Below are positions 46,332 to 57,323 of a DNA stretch of 64,000 nt, one piece after another (within the stretch, counting starts at the first letter, position 1; every line of letters begins with the position of its first letter). A program made the translations under genes and the position numbers. The stretch comes from Adiantum capillus-veneris. Its lineage: Eukaryota; Streptophyta; Polypodiopsida; Polypodiales; Pteridaceae. The stretch is from NCBI GenBank assembly GCA_014529385.2, contig CM043942.1:1902501-1966500 (forward strand), given 5' to 3'. The notes under the pieces are model-generated. The model did no database searches, was not told the origin of the DNA, and saw only the letters and a program-made list of their open reading frames with translations.

Positions 46332-49048
46332 ATGGCGGCTGACAATGTTTTACTCGAGATTGTTGATATAGAGGATGCTAATGCCATTGACCCTACTAAG
46401 AAAGATTCTATCAATCTCCATGTCAACCAAAGAGTTTATGACGAAGATGACAAGAATCTACAAGTCTTTAAAGGTCAATTGCTACAATGACTAGAGATAA
46501 ATTTAAAGAGTAATCCAATGGAAGAAGACAGTGAAAGTTCTAGAACATGTGCAAGGGAAGAAGAAGAATCCAATGAAAACATTCTAGTAGCCCAAGAGTT
46601 GGGAATTGGATTGCATGACACCACAATGGAAGTAGAAGGCAATGGAAGTTCTAGAACATGTGCAACGCCAGAAGGAGAATCCAACAAAAATATTTTAGCA
46701 CCCCAAGATTTGGAAATCGAAGTGCATGGTGAGTCAGACCTTCCATCCACCAACAAACCAATGCTGACTATAATAGTGAGCTTGTGTGGATTGTTCCCGA
46801 GGAGATGCTGGCAAACGTCCAAGAAAATGAAGAGCTTAAAGTTTGGACATGAGCATATTGTTCTTCGTCTAGGATGCATTGAGTTTTTAAAGGCTCTATT
46901 TAGCAATTTCAATGTAGGGATATGGTCAGCTGCTAATGACATGCATGTTGTGGACATCATCAAGATTTTAGAAAAGGAAGCTAAAGAAAAATTTCCATTC
47001 TTTATGATCTGGGGGCAAAGCCAATGTCAACCATGCGTAGAATCAAGGATCACTCGCTTAGATAATCCAGGAGTAGAAGCACTTTTCAAACCGCTGGCTA
47101 TTGCATCATCAAAATTTGGGCTTGATGCAAGAAGATTGCTTCTTGTAGATGATGAACCATTAACACTAGGTTGGTAATGGGACACTTTTATGTTCTGTTA
47201 AGTGACCATTTTCCTTGAATTATGTCAAGAGTTTCAAAATGGATTTCAAGGTGCTATCTATCTAAAAAGTTGTCTCATGACCTGAAAAAAACTAGACATT
47301 TTTTTGGAATATCAATTCCATATTTAACATTGTTGTTGCACAACATTTCACAACCTAAACTGTGTGAAAAAACGGGTCCTGTTTTTGGCTTTTTTCAACT
47401 TTTTGCAACTATACCACTCTAGAATTCATGTTGTGAGGTCTATAATGCTAGAGAGCTATGTTTAGTAGTCCTCAACATGTCCTGATGCTTCTAGGGAGAA
47501 ATAAATATTAAAGTTGTAAGTTATGACCAAATTACAAAAATTGTCAAATCCTGTTTTTTAGCCAATTTTAGCTCTTCTATGATTTTTTTGGTGGATTTCA
47601 TGATATTTAAATGCATTTTTTATTTTCTATGTCGCATATTGTAACATAAATCTAACATTCCTTGAGTTTTGGGGCACCTAATACCCTATTTTTCATAGTA
47701 CACAACGATGGTTGATTTTTTCAATTATAGAAGAAAACGAAACATTCTAGTACATCAAGTATAGCTTTTTCAATATTGTTAGTTTCTTGTGACAACTACA
47801 TGCATTTTGTAGGTAGTAACCATATCTAGTCATAAGGATCAAATTTGGCTAGATATTGAATATTTTCTATGGGATTCTACAACTCATAATGTTGAACCCA
47901 GTTTTTTCATGTTTGCTGTATCTAACACTTCATCTTTGTCCCCAAAATTCCCCTTGGTAAGAGATGTATTATTATTTTGACATGCTCCATGGCTCCTTAT
48001 GAACATAAAGGACAATAGGGAACTAAGAAAACATGCATATATCATTTGTATTGAGTGTGGCTATAGAAACTTTGATGATAGGTTTGCAGAATGGTAAAAA
48101 TTCAACTTTTTTGTACCTATTTATTTTGGCCGCATAACAGAAAATAGTGAGTGAGAAGCAATCATATGTTTTGATCACCAACCCATTGAAGTTAATTAAC
48201 TAGGGAATTTATCTCAAGTCCTACAAAAATCCGTAATCTTATTTTTATGCAACAAAACGTAAGAAATGACTGTTTTGATGAAAATTCACTGGTCGATCAA
48301 CTTTGGAGGCTTGGTGTGACCAAAAGATGAGAAATTTTACAAGGTTCTTATTTTTTCCATGTTTAGTAGGCCTTGAACTATAACCTCATGAAAGGATTTT
48401 ACAAAATGAGTGGATCTACTATGGTTTTGGAGGTTTTTTTCAAAACCCTGAAAGGACACTTTTATGTCCTGTTAGGTTACCAACCTAGTATTAAAGGGAT
48501 GTGTGAATCCTGCATTGAATTGTATTTTTCCACCATCATTTAATGTTGATGAGGAGGAGGATAATATCCTCCTTGGGGAGCTGCTACCATATATCAAAGC
48601 TCTCAATCATGTTAATGACATTCGCACAGTTACAGGGTCTCATTTATATGGACAAGCACCCATTGCTCAAGGTCATGAGCTTTATAACCATATACACAAG
48701 GTTGTTGCAGAGTGGGAGGAGAGAAATCTAATTTTTCTAGGAAAAACCTACTCCACGGGAAGACTACCAGAAGTTTCTCATCCTCTTCACAATGAGAAAG
48801 TTACAACATCTAGCACTAGTGGAATGTCCACTCGAAGTCAAGACAAGAAACTTTCAGCACGTGATCGAGAAAAAGTAAGGGTCTTAAAGAATATCAAATC
48901 ATTATCAGCCTTGAAAGGTACAAAAGCAATCATGCTTGCCCAAAAATTGGGATACAAGGAGCCTATGATCAAAGTACATGAAGCTAGGAATTATATAAAG
49001 CATCTAAAAATTCAGTATGATCTCAAATATCCCTATATCAAGAAATGA
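46332..49048 (+). pseudogene. FCP1-like HAD protein, two exons, one in-frame stop, degenerate active site
   Basis: An acceptor TTTAAACTTGCAG precedes ATG 46332. Exon 1 runs to 47169 with TGA at 46488 (likely CGA). Exon 2 is 48489-49048 after a 1319-bp GT-AG intron; the join reads LLLVDDEPLTL-V-LKGCVNPALNCIFPPSF. The order LRLGCIEFLKALFSNFNVGI-WSA, then LLLVDDEP, then GELLPYIKALNHVNDIR and GSHLYGQAPIAQG follows the plant FCP1/NIF-type HAD family (RPFC-DFLKFCF-R-F-VGIWSS ... DDSPYK ... YLE-L ... HPFGQPAI). The nucleophile motif DxDGxL is replaced by TIIVSLCGLF, so both acidic residues are missing and phosphatase activity is unlikely. The N-terminus is acidic. Confidence 0.72.
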
Positions 49049-49259
49049 TGGAGCAATGTTTTGTAACATTTTGTTATTTACAAAGATCTTTATGTACTCA
49101 GAGACTTTGTTAGAGTGATTAGGGTTTCAAGATATATGAAGATGTAAATGATTAATAGTTTTTTAAATTGTCTTTCAATACTATAAGTAACTTCTGAGTT
49201 TCATGTGCCAAATGCTCTTTTTTTAAAAAAGCTTTTATAGTTGTTTGCTTTGAAATTTG

Positions 49260-49450
49260 AGTTCACTGTGCCATCAAGGACAATCTTCATGCTCATAAGG
49301 TCAAATCTCACCCTATATGTCCTTGGGGGAATTTCACTTTATGGTCTCAACACCCTATGAATCTAAGGCCATAGGGTCATAGTTTGGCATGTGTTCTTGC
49401 ATAGGACTTACTAAGTGTAACCACAAATTATCACTCTATGTCCCTAAGGT
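49260..49450. repeat. Palindromic GGCCATAGG satellite, short block 6
   Basis: A few degenerate units (CACCCTATGAATC, AAGGCCATAGGGTCATAG) lie just before the acceptor of the next HAD exon. Confidence 0.55.
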
Positions 49451-49500
49451 CTTCAACACACTTAAGATCTCTATATTAACTTTTTTTTAAAATCATTTCA

Positions 49501-50280
49501 GGGATTCTAAGAAAAAATGTTTTGCTAATAGATTATCACAAAATAGAGGAGCTCCCTTTCATATTACATCAAATATCACATTCAAACCAAGAGCAATGGT
49601 TTCATTATCTACCAACATCTTTCAAACAGGACAAAAGAACGCTTATCTTGGATTTAGAGGGTGTGCTTCTTGCAACATTTGAGCTTCAATCAAGGCCAAC
49701 TTGGACCAAGTACATGTGCATTGTAGAAGATAACAATGAGGTGTATGCGGTGCGTCCAGATGCAGAGTATTTCTTAAGATTTTGCTTTGAGTTCTTTGAG
49801 GTTTGGATTTGGAGCCGCCATCGTTTACAAAAAGCTCAACACATAATCAAGACCTATTTTCCTACACAAAGTCACAAATTCAAGATGATTATGGATAACC
49901 GGTGCTGCCAAAATTCAAATTTCATGATCGGTTACAAAAGAGCCTATCACAAAAATCTTTCGACCATATGGAAGCTATTTGATTATTTAGATGGGGGCAA
50001 CACTATAATATTTGATGATAGTCCATATCGAGTGATGTGGAATATGCAAGGAACTTATATGATTTTTCCAAAGTTTTGGAACCAACCTACTCAATTGCTT
50101 CAAATTTTTTTAAAAGATGAAATTGTTCCATTGTTATGTGGATGGTTGTATGCTAAAGACAAGAGAGACTATACCATAAGAAACTTTGTAATGTTCCATC
50201 CTGATCCTGAGACTCACTATGTAATGCAATGTTATATGTCTCAAAGGACTCAAAATCTCAAGAGAAGGAGGCCATTTTAA
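49501..50280 (+). CDS. Second FCP1-like HAD protein exon
   Basis: The frame is open from the base after ATCATTTCAG (49500) to TAA at 50278, about 259 codons, with no early ATG, so this is an internal or last exon whose upstream part lies beyond the satellite. It reads KRTLILDLEGVLLATFEL (DxE in place of DxD), VYAVRPDAEYFLRFCFEFFE, VWIWSRHRLQKAQHII, NTIIFDDSPYRVMWNMQGT and IFPKFWNQPTQLL. This is the plant FCP1/NIF-type HAD family over its whole catalytic domain. The second acidic residue of the nucleophile motif is Glu. Unlike its neighbour it has no stop or shift. The first exon could be shared with the upstream gene. Confidence 0.68.
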   Translation, partial: GILRKNVLLIDYHKIEELPFILHQISHSNQEQWFHYLPTSFKQDKRTLILDLEGVLLATFELQSRPTWTKYMCIVEDNNEVYAVRPDAEYFLRFCFEFFEVWIWSRHRLQKAQHIIKTYFPTQSHKFKMIMDNRCCQNSNFMIGYKRAYHKNLSTIWKLFDYLDGGNTIIFDDSPYRVMWNMQGTYMIFPKFWNQPTQLLQIFLKDEIVPLLCGWLYAKDKRDYTIRNFVMFHPDPETHYVMQCYMSQRTQNLKRRRPF

Positions 50281-50990
50281 GTATACTAGTTAAGTATTCT
50301 AAATAGCATCTACCAAGTATTTGGCAATGTGTACTTTTCAAAATTTAAACTTGATGGAATGTTGTGGGATATCTTGAAACATCTTTAAGCTGTTTTTTTA
50401 ATGAAGTGCACCTTATTGTCAGGAGACTTCTCTCATTCAAGTTCTTTGGTTTCATTGTTTGATGCTTCTATGGTATTGTTAACTTTTTCTTCTTATTAAT
50501 TGTCTTTATTAAGTGATCCAAACAATCAAAATTTATTGACATTTGGTAGTGTTACAAAACGGTGTTTTTTGAAGACCCTCAATCTTGGAGATATCATACT
50601 CTTTCTAGTTAGTCTTTTATTGTATATGCGATGAAGACCATCATTTTTATGAAACTGTCAAGTTGGTGGTAATCTTTATGTTTATACTTTATACTATTTT
50701 GACATAATCAATGTATACAATGCGTATTATTCACATCAAATGGTGTTTTTAAACACCTCCTTTTTTTGAGACACCATCTCTAAAACCTTTGAGTGAAGTT
50801 TTAAAGCATATACTTGATGTAAAAAATCTTCATCTTAACATTGATTCTTTGGCACAAACTTATATTAGGAGTTTTTATATTGTAGTTTTATGTTAAGAAA
50901 TAATTTCAAAGTTAGAATTATGATAGTTTATCTAAGTAAGTGTCTCATCTAACTTTGTATAGTTAAATAAAATACCAAATGGAATTATAG
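50281..50990. other. AT-rich 3' flank of the second HAD exon
   Basis: No gene. GGTGTTTTTAAACACC near 50742 is a perfect 16-bp palindrome similar to the folding motif in the 88-bp repeats after the DUF7869-type gene. Confidence 0.4.
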
Positions 50991-51640
50991 GTGCAATAGA
51001 TGACATCCTATGGTCTTAGGGCCATAGGATACTCTATAGTATTGTTTATATTTTTTGATTGTTTGTGAACATAGATCATAGATGGTTTTTCTCACTACCA
51101 TAGAGGATATCCTATGGCTTTGGGGCCACATGGTCTCAATATTGAGCGTAGAGGATTTCTTACTAGCATAGAGGGTACCTTGTGGCCCTAGGTCCATAGG
51201 GTGCAAACACAGAGTATAGAGGATTTATTACTAGCACAGAGGGCACCCTAGCCTATGGTCTAAGGCCATATGGTGACAACATATAGAATAAAGGGTTTCT
51301 AACTAGCATACGAGGCACACCTTGTGCGCTTGGGGACATAGTGTGCCAACATAGAGCATAGAAGGGTTTCTTATTGGCATAAACAACATCTTGTGACCCT
51401 AAGACAACTTACATCCTTAGGGACATAGGGTGACACATAAATAAAGTCCCATATGGCTTTGAAGGATTGGACCTCTTTGTACGTTGGGACCAACTAACAA
51501 TCCTAACCCTATGGCCTTGAGGTCATAAAGAGACATATTAAAGTCATAGACATGTCTACAAAGAGCACCATATGGCCTTAAGGCCATAGGTGCAATAGAT
51601 GGTATCTCATGGTCTTATAGCCATAGGATACTATATAGTA
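50990..51640. repeat. Palindromic GGCCATAGG satellite, block 7
   Basis: Array-2-type units close to block 5: TTACTAGCATAGAGGGTACC, GTCCATAGGGTGCAAACA. 51590-51660 repeats 50990-51060 (AGGTGCAATAGATG, ATAGTATTGTTT). Confidence 0.85.
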
Positions 51641-52136
51641 TTGTTTTGACTTTTTAAGTGTGAAATATTAGTTTGAATGTTGTTTAAATTATCGTGTATT
51701 TAAAACTTGATAGCCTGATACAAAACCATTACCAAGTATTTTGTTATACATGGATTAAGGTCACCAAATTATGACAAGAGTGTTTAATAGTATTTGCCTT
51801 TACATATTATCTTTTTTAATTGCTGTAATCAACCTATATGATGCTGTAAAATCATATCAATTGGTTTTTTTGACACCTCATTTTTTGAGAAGCTACTTCT
51901 AGAAGCATTTGTTGAATTTTGAAAAGCACTGATGTCATACAAATCCTCTTTCCAAAAACTATATTGGAGGTTTATTCTTAAATTTTATAGTAGAGAAATT
52001 AAAATAGACTCATACAATCATGATAATTTATCTAAATTAAAGACAACTAGAGCTTAGAAATCATTAAATAACACAATCCTAACATACACATTTAGAATTT
52101 GGAAAATGAGATTTTCCCTAATTATCTAAAATGGTG
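51641..52136. other. No gene seen
   Basis: AT-rich. GACACCTCATTTTTTGAGAAG near 51875 resembles the hairpin sequence after the other plus-strand genes. It ends with TCTAAAATGGTGTTA, also found at 26455. Confidence 0.35.
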
Positions 52137-52650
52137 TTAGATCCATAGCCCAAGATTTGCTATTGATAGTATTCAGGCTGGTCTGGAGATTGGTGTACAG
52201 TAGTTAATTTATTGATGTCAGGCAAATGGAGTTGGAGCGCACGCATGGGGGAGGAGGGTGCTCTAGGTAATTTTGTGTCCTGTGCATATGGGCTAGATGT
52301 GCCACGTAGGCATGCTTTTACGGCCTAGAGCTTACCGTTCTTAGGAAAGTCTAGGTGACCGTGTACTGGAACCTTTGTGAGATGTGCAGGACCTGTATGT
52401 CCGGACTGATCCAGTATAGTAGTTGGAACGTTTGCCTCACCCTCTTTGCCTGGATGATTTGTATGAGGCCAGTTGGTGAACTGAGCAATTTTACTGGCAT
52501 TCAACGGAGTTGAGATGTGGCCTAGCACTAGTAGATTACTTGGTTGCGGTCCCGTATTTGCTTGAGTCCTAGAGCATGATGTGTGTGGGCATGTGCATGT
52601 GTAAACCCTGTGTGTTCTTGTTGGTACTCTTTGGAGGTCAACTAATGATG
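52137..52650 (-). repeat. Inverted 0.5-kb repeat, right copy
   Basis: Reverse complement of 26570-27085 over essentially its full length with scattered differences. The minus-strand frame 52774-52325 through it shares VDLQRVPTRTHRVYTC with the left copy. No terminal repeats or target duplications could be defined. Confidence 0.8.
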
Positions 52651-53815
52651 ACTTGGCACTCAAATTATAAGGTTTTAGACTTTGGAGCAGGTTTTCGGTA
52701 ATCAAGGTCAAGGTCACTTGCAGTGGATGAGCAGTTGATATATAAAGGACCATTTTGGGGTCTTTTTTCAACATAAGAAAAAGAAGAAGGTGGTAGATCT
52801 AAGAGATCGGGTGCCTTCATCATTAGGAAATAGCCCCAAGGTCGCCCTCTCGCAGCCAATGCCGTGCCAAGGATGTACCCTTTTACTGCAGTCCCGTTAT
52901 CTGTTAGTACATATTATTTGATGTACTAATGTTCTCTTGCTTCAAAGCAGACTAGCAACTGTATGTGTTGATTACGTTATCTTGTTAGTACATATTATTT
53001 GATGTACTCATGTTCTCTTGCTTCAATACTTCCAAGAACTTGAGATTGCATGATATAGCCTCATGCATTCTAGTCCATGGAGGAGGCTGCTTTATATGCT
53101 CGTGGGCGCAAAGCATTGTGCTTCCGCCTAGGTCAAGGGATAGATAAACCCTTAGGTGATTGTCGAAACCCGTGAGAGGGCCGGCCCCTTTGTTCGCCCA
53201 ATGCCCCTTGAGTGTATCCATCAGCTTCCTGAAAAGCTCTTAAGCATAAGATATTGAAATGAGATACAATTGTGTTGTTGTCTTAATCACTATTTTCATT
53301 TTCCTTGCCATCTTGTCCAGATAAGCTTCAGATTTTGAATGTTTTGGTGGTTTCAATTGAAGAGTTGTGTTTGAACCTTATTGAGATTTTTTTTGGAACA
53401 GACGGGTTTCTTGGCAACTATGTACACAGCACCCCTCCCCTAGAGTGGGAGCTTGCGGCTGACACTCTAGAGATGCGGGTTTCCTTCTCTCAAGGGTGCC
53501 ATGCTCTCCTTAAAAGTGCAAGACAGTCCTCCTTTAACAAGGGTGTCGGAGAAAGTGATGTGTAATACTTTGAAACCTCGAAGAATTTTTAACAAGAAGG
53601 GTGTAGGCCAAAATACATCTCTACAACAAAACATCCCCTTTCGATATACTCATTGTTCTCCGGCTCCAATGGTTTCTAAGTCTTAAGATTGCTTGCCTCT
53701 TAAGTTTGGGCTTCTTGTTTTGAATACCTAAAGCTTTAATACACTGATGACAAGTGGCTCCGGCCACTTTGGTTGACACAAGAGGCACACACTATTTAAA
53801 AAAAACGCAGACAGA
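52651..53815. other. No supported gene
   Basis: A direct repeat of about 48 bp (TTAGTACATATTATTTGATG at 52905 and 52985). Several short frames on both strands match nothing known to me. Confidence 0.35.
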
Positions 53816-54035
53816 TAGCTCTTGTTAGAAAGTTTGATCACCCACAGTTATCAAATTCCAAGCCAGTTAGCTCTGGTTAGAAAGTCTGATCACCCACAAT
53901 TGTCAAAATCCAAGCCAGTTAGCTTTGGTTAGAAAGTTTGATCACAAAACAACTTGCCCTTAGAAAAGTTAGCTTTGGTTAGAAAGTTTGATCACAAAAC
54001 AACTTGCCCTTAGAAAAGACACGAGAAACACCTGA
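53815..54035. repeat. Compound tandem repeat
   Basis: Units sharing TTAGAAAGTTTGATCAC recur at about 53825, 53877, 53930 and 53977. The first units carry CCACAATTGTCAAA-TCCAAGCCAG, the last two carry AAAACAACTTGCCCTTAG. Confidence 0.85.
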
Positions 54036-54357
54036 AGTTCACGATTACAACTTAGTGAGCTTTGAATTGAGTCAGTAATATATCACAAAATCAGGGGACG
54101 AATGTGCTGGTAGATGGCTGAAATCTGTTTGATTTAACATTGGCTCTTACCAATCAGCATAAAAATGTATTTAAGGGAATCGCACATCCATCATATAAGA
54201 TGTATAGATTGGTTGCTAGGTACAATATTGCTGGGCTTGATTGGCCAAAATGGATGAATGAATGAAGATGCGTATAGTGTGTACCGGCATGGGCAGTAGT
54301 GTAATATATGGCATTAGTGATTCATTTACCAAGAGGGAAGAAGCTGGCTCATGCTCC

Positions 54358-54606
54358 CTAATCGTGTTTATATTCAGAGTTGATATCAATCGGGCCTTTT
54401 TTCTCAATTCTGATGCTGGGGATTATACCCACCTGCCTACCACCTTTCATGATAACCACATTAGGCTGCGCATTGTGAGGGGCGACGTAGAGCTTCACCC
54501 TTTCCCGAGGGCCTACTGTCGTGCTTCTGCCCTGCATAGCGGAGCGACTGTTGGATCTCAATTCGAGGGTGTCATCACTATTATTGACGACAGTAATGTC
54601 AGGCAT
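54358..54606 (-). CDS. Small hypothetical protein (82 aa)
   Basis: Minus strand, MPDITVVNNSDDTLELRSNS... ending in EYKHD. It is hydrophilic with beta-strand-like alternation and no signal or membrane segment. Upstream on the gene strand lies (TC)n sequence (54775-54625), a common 5'-leader feature in plants. I do not recognise a family, and the composition (regular ITVVNNSDDTLELR, VKLYVAPHN) looks more like real protein than random frame. The start is the first ATG after the TC tract. Confidence 0.4.
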   Translation of the reverse strand: MPDITVVNNSDDTLELRSNSRSAMQGRSTTVGPRERVKLYVAPHNAQPNVVIMKGGRQVGIIPSIRIEKKGPIDINSEYKHD

Positions 54607-54616
54607 GGTGCGTCGG

Positions 54617-54633
54617 GGGGGGGGGGGGGCGGG

Positions 54634-54664
<31 letters not shown>

Positions 54665-54727
54665 AGAAGAAGAAGAAGATTGTTTTAACGTCGCAGGAAA
54701 CTATCCCAAGAGACCTTAAAGATTTAG

Positions 54728-54775
<48 letters not shown>
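54617..54775. repeat. G-homopolymer and GA/GAA microsatellites
   Basis: A G run at 54617-54632, GA and GAA repeats at 54637-54680 and GA at 54730-54773. Between them is a copy of the TTAACGTC...GACxTTAAA motif (54683-54721). Confidence 0.9.
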
Positions 54776-54776
<1 letters not shown>

Positions 54777-54889
54777 TGTCACTGCACGCAGAAGTAACAA
54801 GGGAGAGGGGGCGTATATGGAGGAGTTCAGGCCGTCTAGAGGCTTAAAAAGCCATAGAAACCGTTACTGCAAGGAAATTGTTTCAGTCT

Positions 54890-55684
54890 AGCCACTTTGC
54901 TGCATGCAAGGAAGGTGCCGAAGAGGTGCTGGAGTTAGTCAAGGGGGGTTGTAGCCGCGCGACCTTCTTCACTATGCTCGCCCTCAGCTCTTGCCCGCGC
55001 CCTGCCTTCCTCCACCACCCCCGCGTAGCTGGCTTGCTTGTTGACGAAGGCTTGCGTTGGAAAGCCTCATGAAGCCGACTCTCATTGACTACAGGTTCTC
55101 TAAACTGAAAATGGAAGCCCGGGTTCTAAATATATAATTTGATCTTTTTTTCAAGGTCAAATTTTGGGCTTCCATAAAAAACAGTAATTTTATAACTTAG
55201 TCGTTGAGTCAGTTCGCTGTTTTGAGAAAGCAAATAAAGTTGATAAAACTATTTTCCGAGCTGTGCATTCTCTCATCTATGTAAAGAAAGAATTACTATT
55301 TCAGCCATATATCACCCATCTTTTCATAAATTTAGCAAAGGCTACATCATTTTGAAGATTATCTGGAGCAGGTCGAGACTAATGCCATTAAAGGATTGCA
55401 TCCCTCGAACTTGTCAACAAATATTAAAAGTGTTTATTCTTCTTTAGTGCTAATAAGATCATGACAATAGTACACTAGTCCTTTGTCGGTTTTGATTTTG
55501 TGTGTGCACACGTGTGCATGCTCCTTGTCCATTTTATTGCTTTTAATGAGGATCCTAATTTAAGCGTGATACTTGGAAAGTGTTTGATGTAATCTCTTAT
55601 ATCGCACAACAAGCATTTCAAAATTATCCCATAAAAGATTCCATCATTTGCAATGTGATACATGCAACCCTTGCTTTCTGGATT
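54890..55684. other. No supported gene left of the CACTA element
   Basis: A short GC-richer stretch (54890-55075) and AT-rich sequence. Nothing matches a known family. Confidence 0.35.
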
Positions 55685-55835
55685 CACTACAAGAGGCTAT
55701 TCATATTAGCGACGTTCACACAGCGATGCTCAAAAAAAAAATTCCCGACGTCGTTATGAGTGTCGCTAATTTCTTTGTGAATTTGTGACGCAATTTGCGA
55801 CGCTCATAGCGACGTCGGCAGGGCTAAAAAAATAA
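55685..55835. other. CACTA left end with subterminal repeats
   Basis: The terminal repeat is followed by TTAGCGACG, CAGCGATGC, GACGTCGTTATGAGTGTCGC, GCGACGCTCATAGCGACGTCG within 150 bp. AGCGACG in either orientation is the likely binding unit of the element's regulatory protein. Confidence 0.85.
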
Positions 55836-55901
55836 CCGAACGCGCCCAAAAACTCAGATCTCAGATCTGAGTTTTTCGGCGTCCTCAAGCAAAGAGCAGG
55901 T

Positions 55902-55904
55902 AAT

Positions 55905-55941
<37 letters not shown>

Positions 55942-56032
55942 CTTCTCCACACACACACACACACACGAAGAGAGGAAGGAGAGCCAGGTATGCTCCTTCC
56001 CTCTCCTCATTCTCATGTTCCCTTCCCCTCTT

Positions 56033-56075
<43 letters not shown>

Positions 56076-56078
56076 CTT

Positions 56079-56116
<38 letters not shown>

Positions 56117-56600
56117 AGAGGAAGGAGAGCCAGGTATGCTCCTTCCCTCTCCTCATTCTCATGTTCCCTTCCCCTCTTTCTCTCTCCCTCTCTCTCTCTC
56201 TCTCTTTTTCTTCTCCACACACACACACACACACGAGGAGAGGAAGGAGAGCCAGGTATGCTCCTTCCCTCTCCTCATTCTCATGTTCCCTTCCCCTCTT
56301 TCTCTCTCTCACACACACACATACACACACACACATAGTGTTTTTGAGAGAGAGAGAGAGAGAGAGAGAGTACAAACAAAAACAAAAACGCACACACACA
56401 TACATAAACAAAGAATGCACACACACATTGAGAGAGAAAAAGAGAGAGAGAGCATGCATAAACAAAAAACGCACGCATTGAGAGAGGAAAAGAGAGAGAG
56501 AACATGCATAAACAAAAAACGCACACATTGAGAGAGGAAAAGAGAGAGAAAACATGCATACAATCCAAAAAAACGCACACACATTGAGAGAGAAAGAGAG
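55902..56600. repeat. TC/AC microsatellites with an embedded triplicated block
   Basis: GCCAGGTATGCTCC occurs at 55983, 56129 and 56251, each within a block GAGGAGAGGAAGGAGA...CCCTCTCCTCATTCTC flanked by (TC)n and (AC)n tracts of different length. Then come GA tracts and repeats of AACAAAAAACGCACACATTG. Long open frames here are microsatellite artefacts. Confidence 0.92.
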
Positions 56601-56969
56601 AGAAACTAATTTAACGTCGTAGGAAACTAATTAAAATTAAAAGAACTAAAGATCTAGCCGACGAGGAGTTGAACTAAAGACCTATTATTCAAGAGGGAAA
56701 TGGCATAATCAATCTATCATACTTGGCATGGGTGATAGAAAGGTTATACCATTTATCTCTTTTTATTGGCACACACATCCACACACGCGCACACACACAC
56801 AAGAAGAAGAGAGTTATAACGTCGTAGGAAACTATCTTAAAAGACGTTAAAGATTAGGTTATATGTAGACTTACATTAAATTAGATTTAGGTTTTTTTTA
56901 AACTAGATTTACGTTTATTTACGCTAGATTTAGATTTACGTTATATTAGATTAGATTTAGGTCTCCATA

Positions 56970-57323
56970 GACTGCGATGCCTGCATGAAGCGGATGAAGA
57001 AAGCCCTCAATGGAATATAGGGTATTGCTGCCTTCACTCATGGTGGGCTCCGTTGATCCAAAAGTACTGGTGAAATGTCTTCAGAAGATAGGGAAGAAGG
57101 TGGATCTTCAGGGCGGCAAGAGTCACTACATCCCCGACACAATGACCATCTAGACAACCTCTAGTCATTCAACAGCAACTTCAAAGTTAGTAACAAGAGC
57201 AAGAACGGTCTAAAGGGCCAATTGTTGTCGTCAGATGTGGATGGAGATGAGGCAGCGTCACCACCGGAAGTTAACTCTCACATCTTTAGTGATGAGAATG
57301 CCAACTCTTGCCGAGTTATGTGA
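56970..57323 (+). pseudogene. Captured HIPP-type gene fragment (HMA domain to CaaX end) inside the CACTA element
   Basis: The fragment starts with CDACMKRMKKALNGI (from 56983), matching the CxxC metal-binding loop and first helix of heavy-metal-associated domains. After a stop and a gap with frame change comes VDPKVLVKCLQKIGKKVDL (from about 57052), the last strand-helix part of the same domain. The end reads SSDVDGDEAASPPEVNSHIF and SDENANSCRVM then TGA at 57321, where CRVM is a CaaX-type isoprenylation box. Heavy-metal-associated isoprenylated plant proteins have this HMA, disordered middle, CaaX layout. Stops and shifts make it non-coding. It is not an expected CACTA gene. Confidence 0.75.

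Noticed and set aside
55766-56584. Several long open frames on both strands (up to 192 codons)
   Set aside because: They are (TC)n, (AC)n and (GA)n microsatellite read-through with Ser-Leu, Thr-His and Arg-Glu repeats, not proteins.
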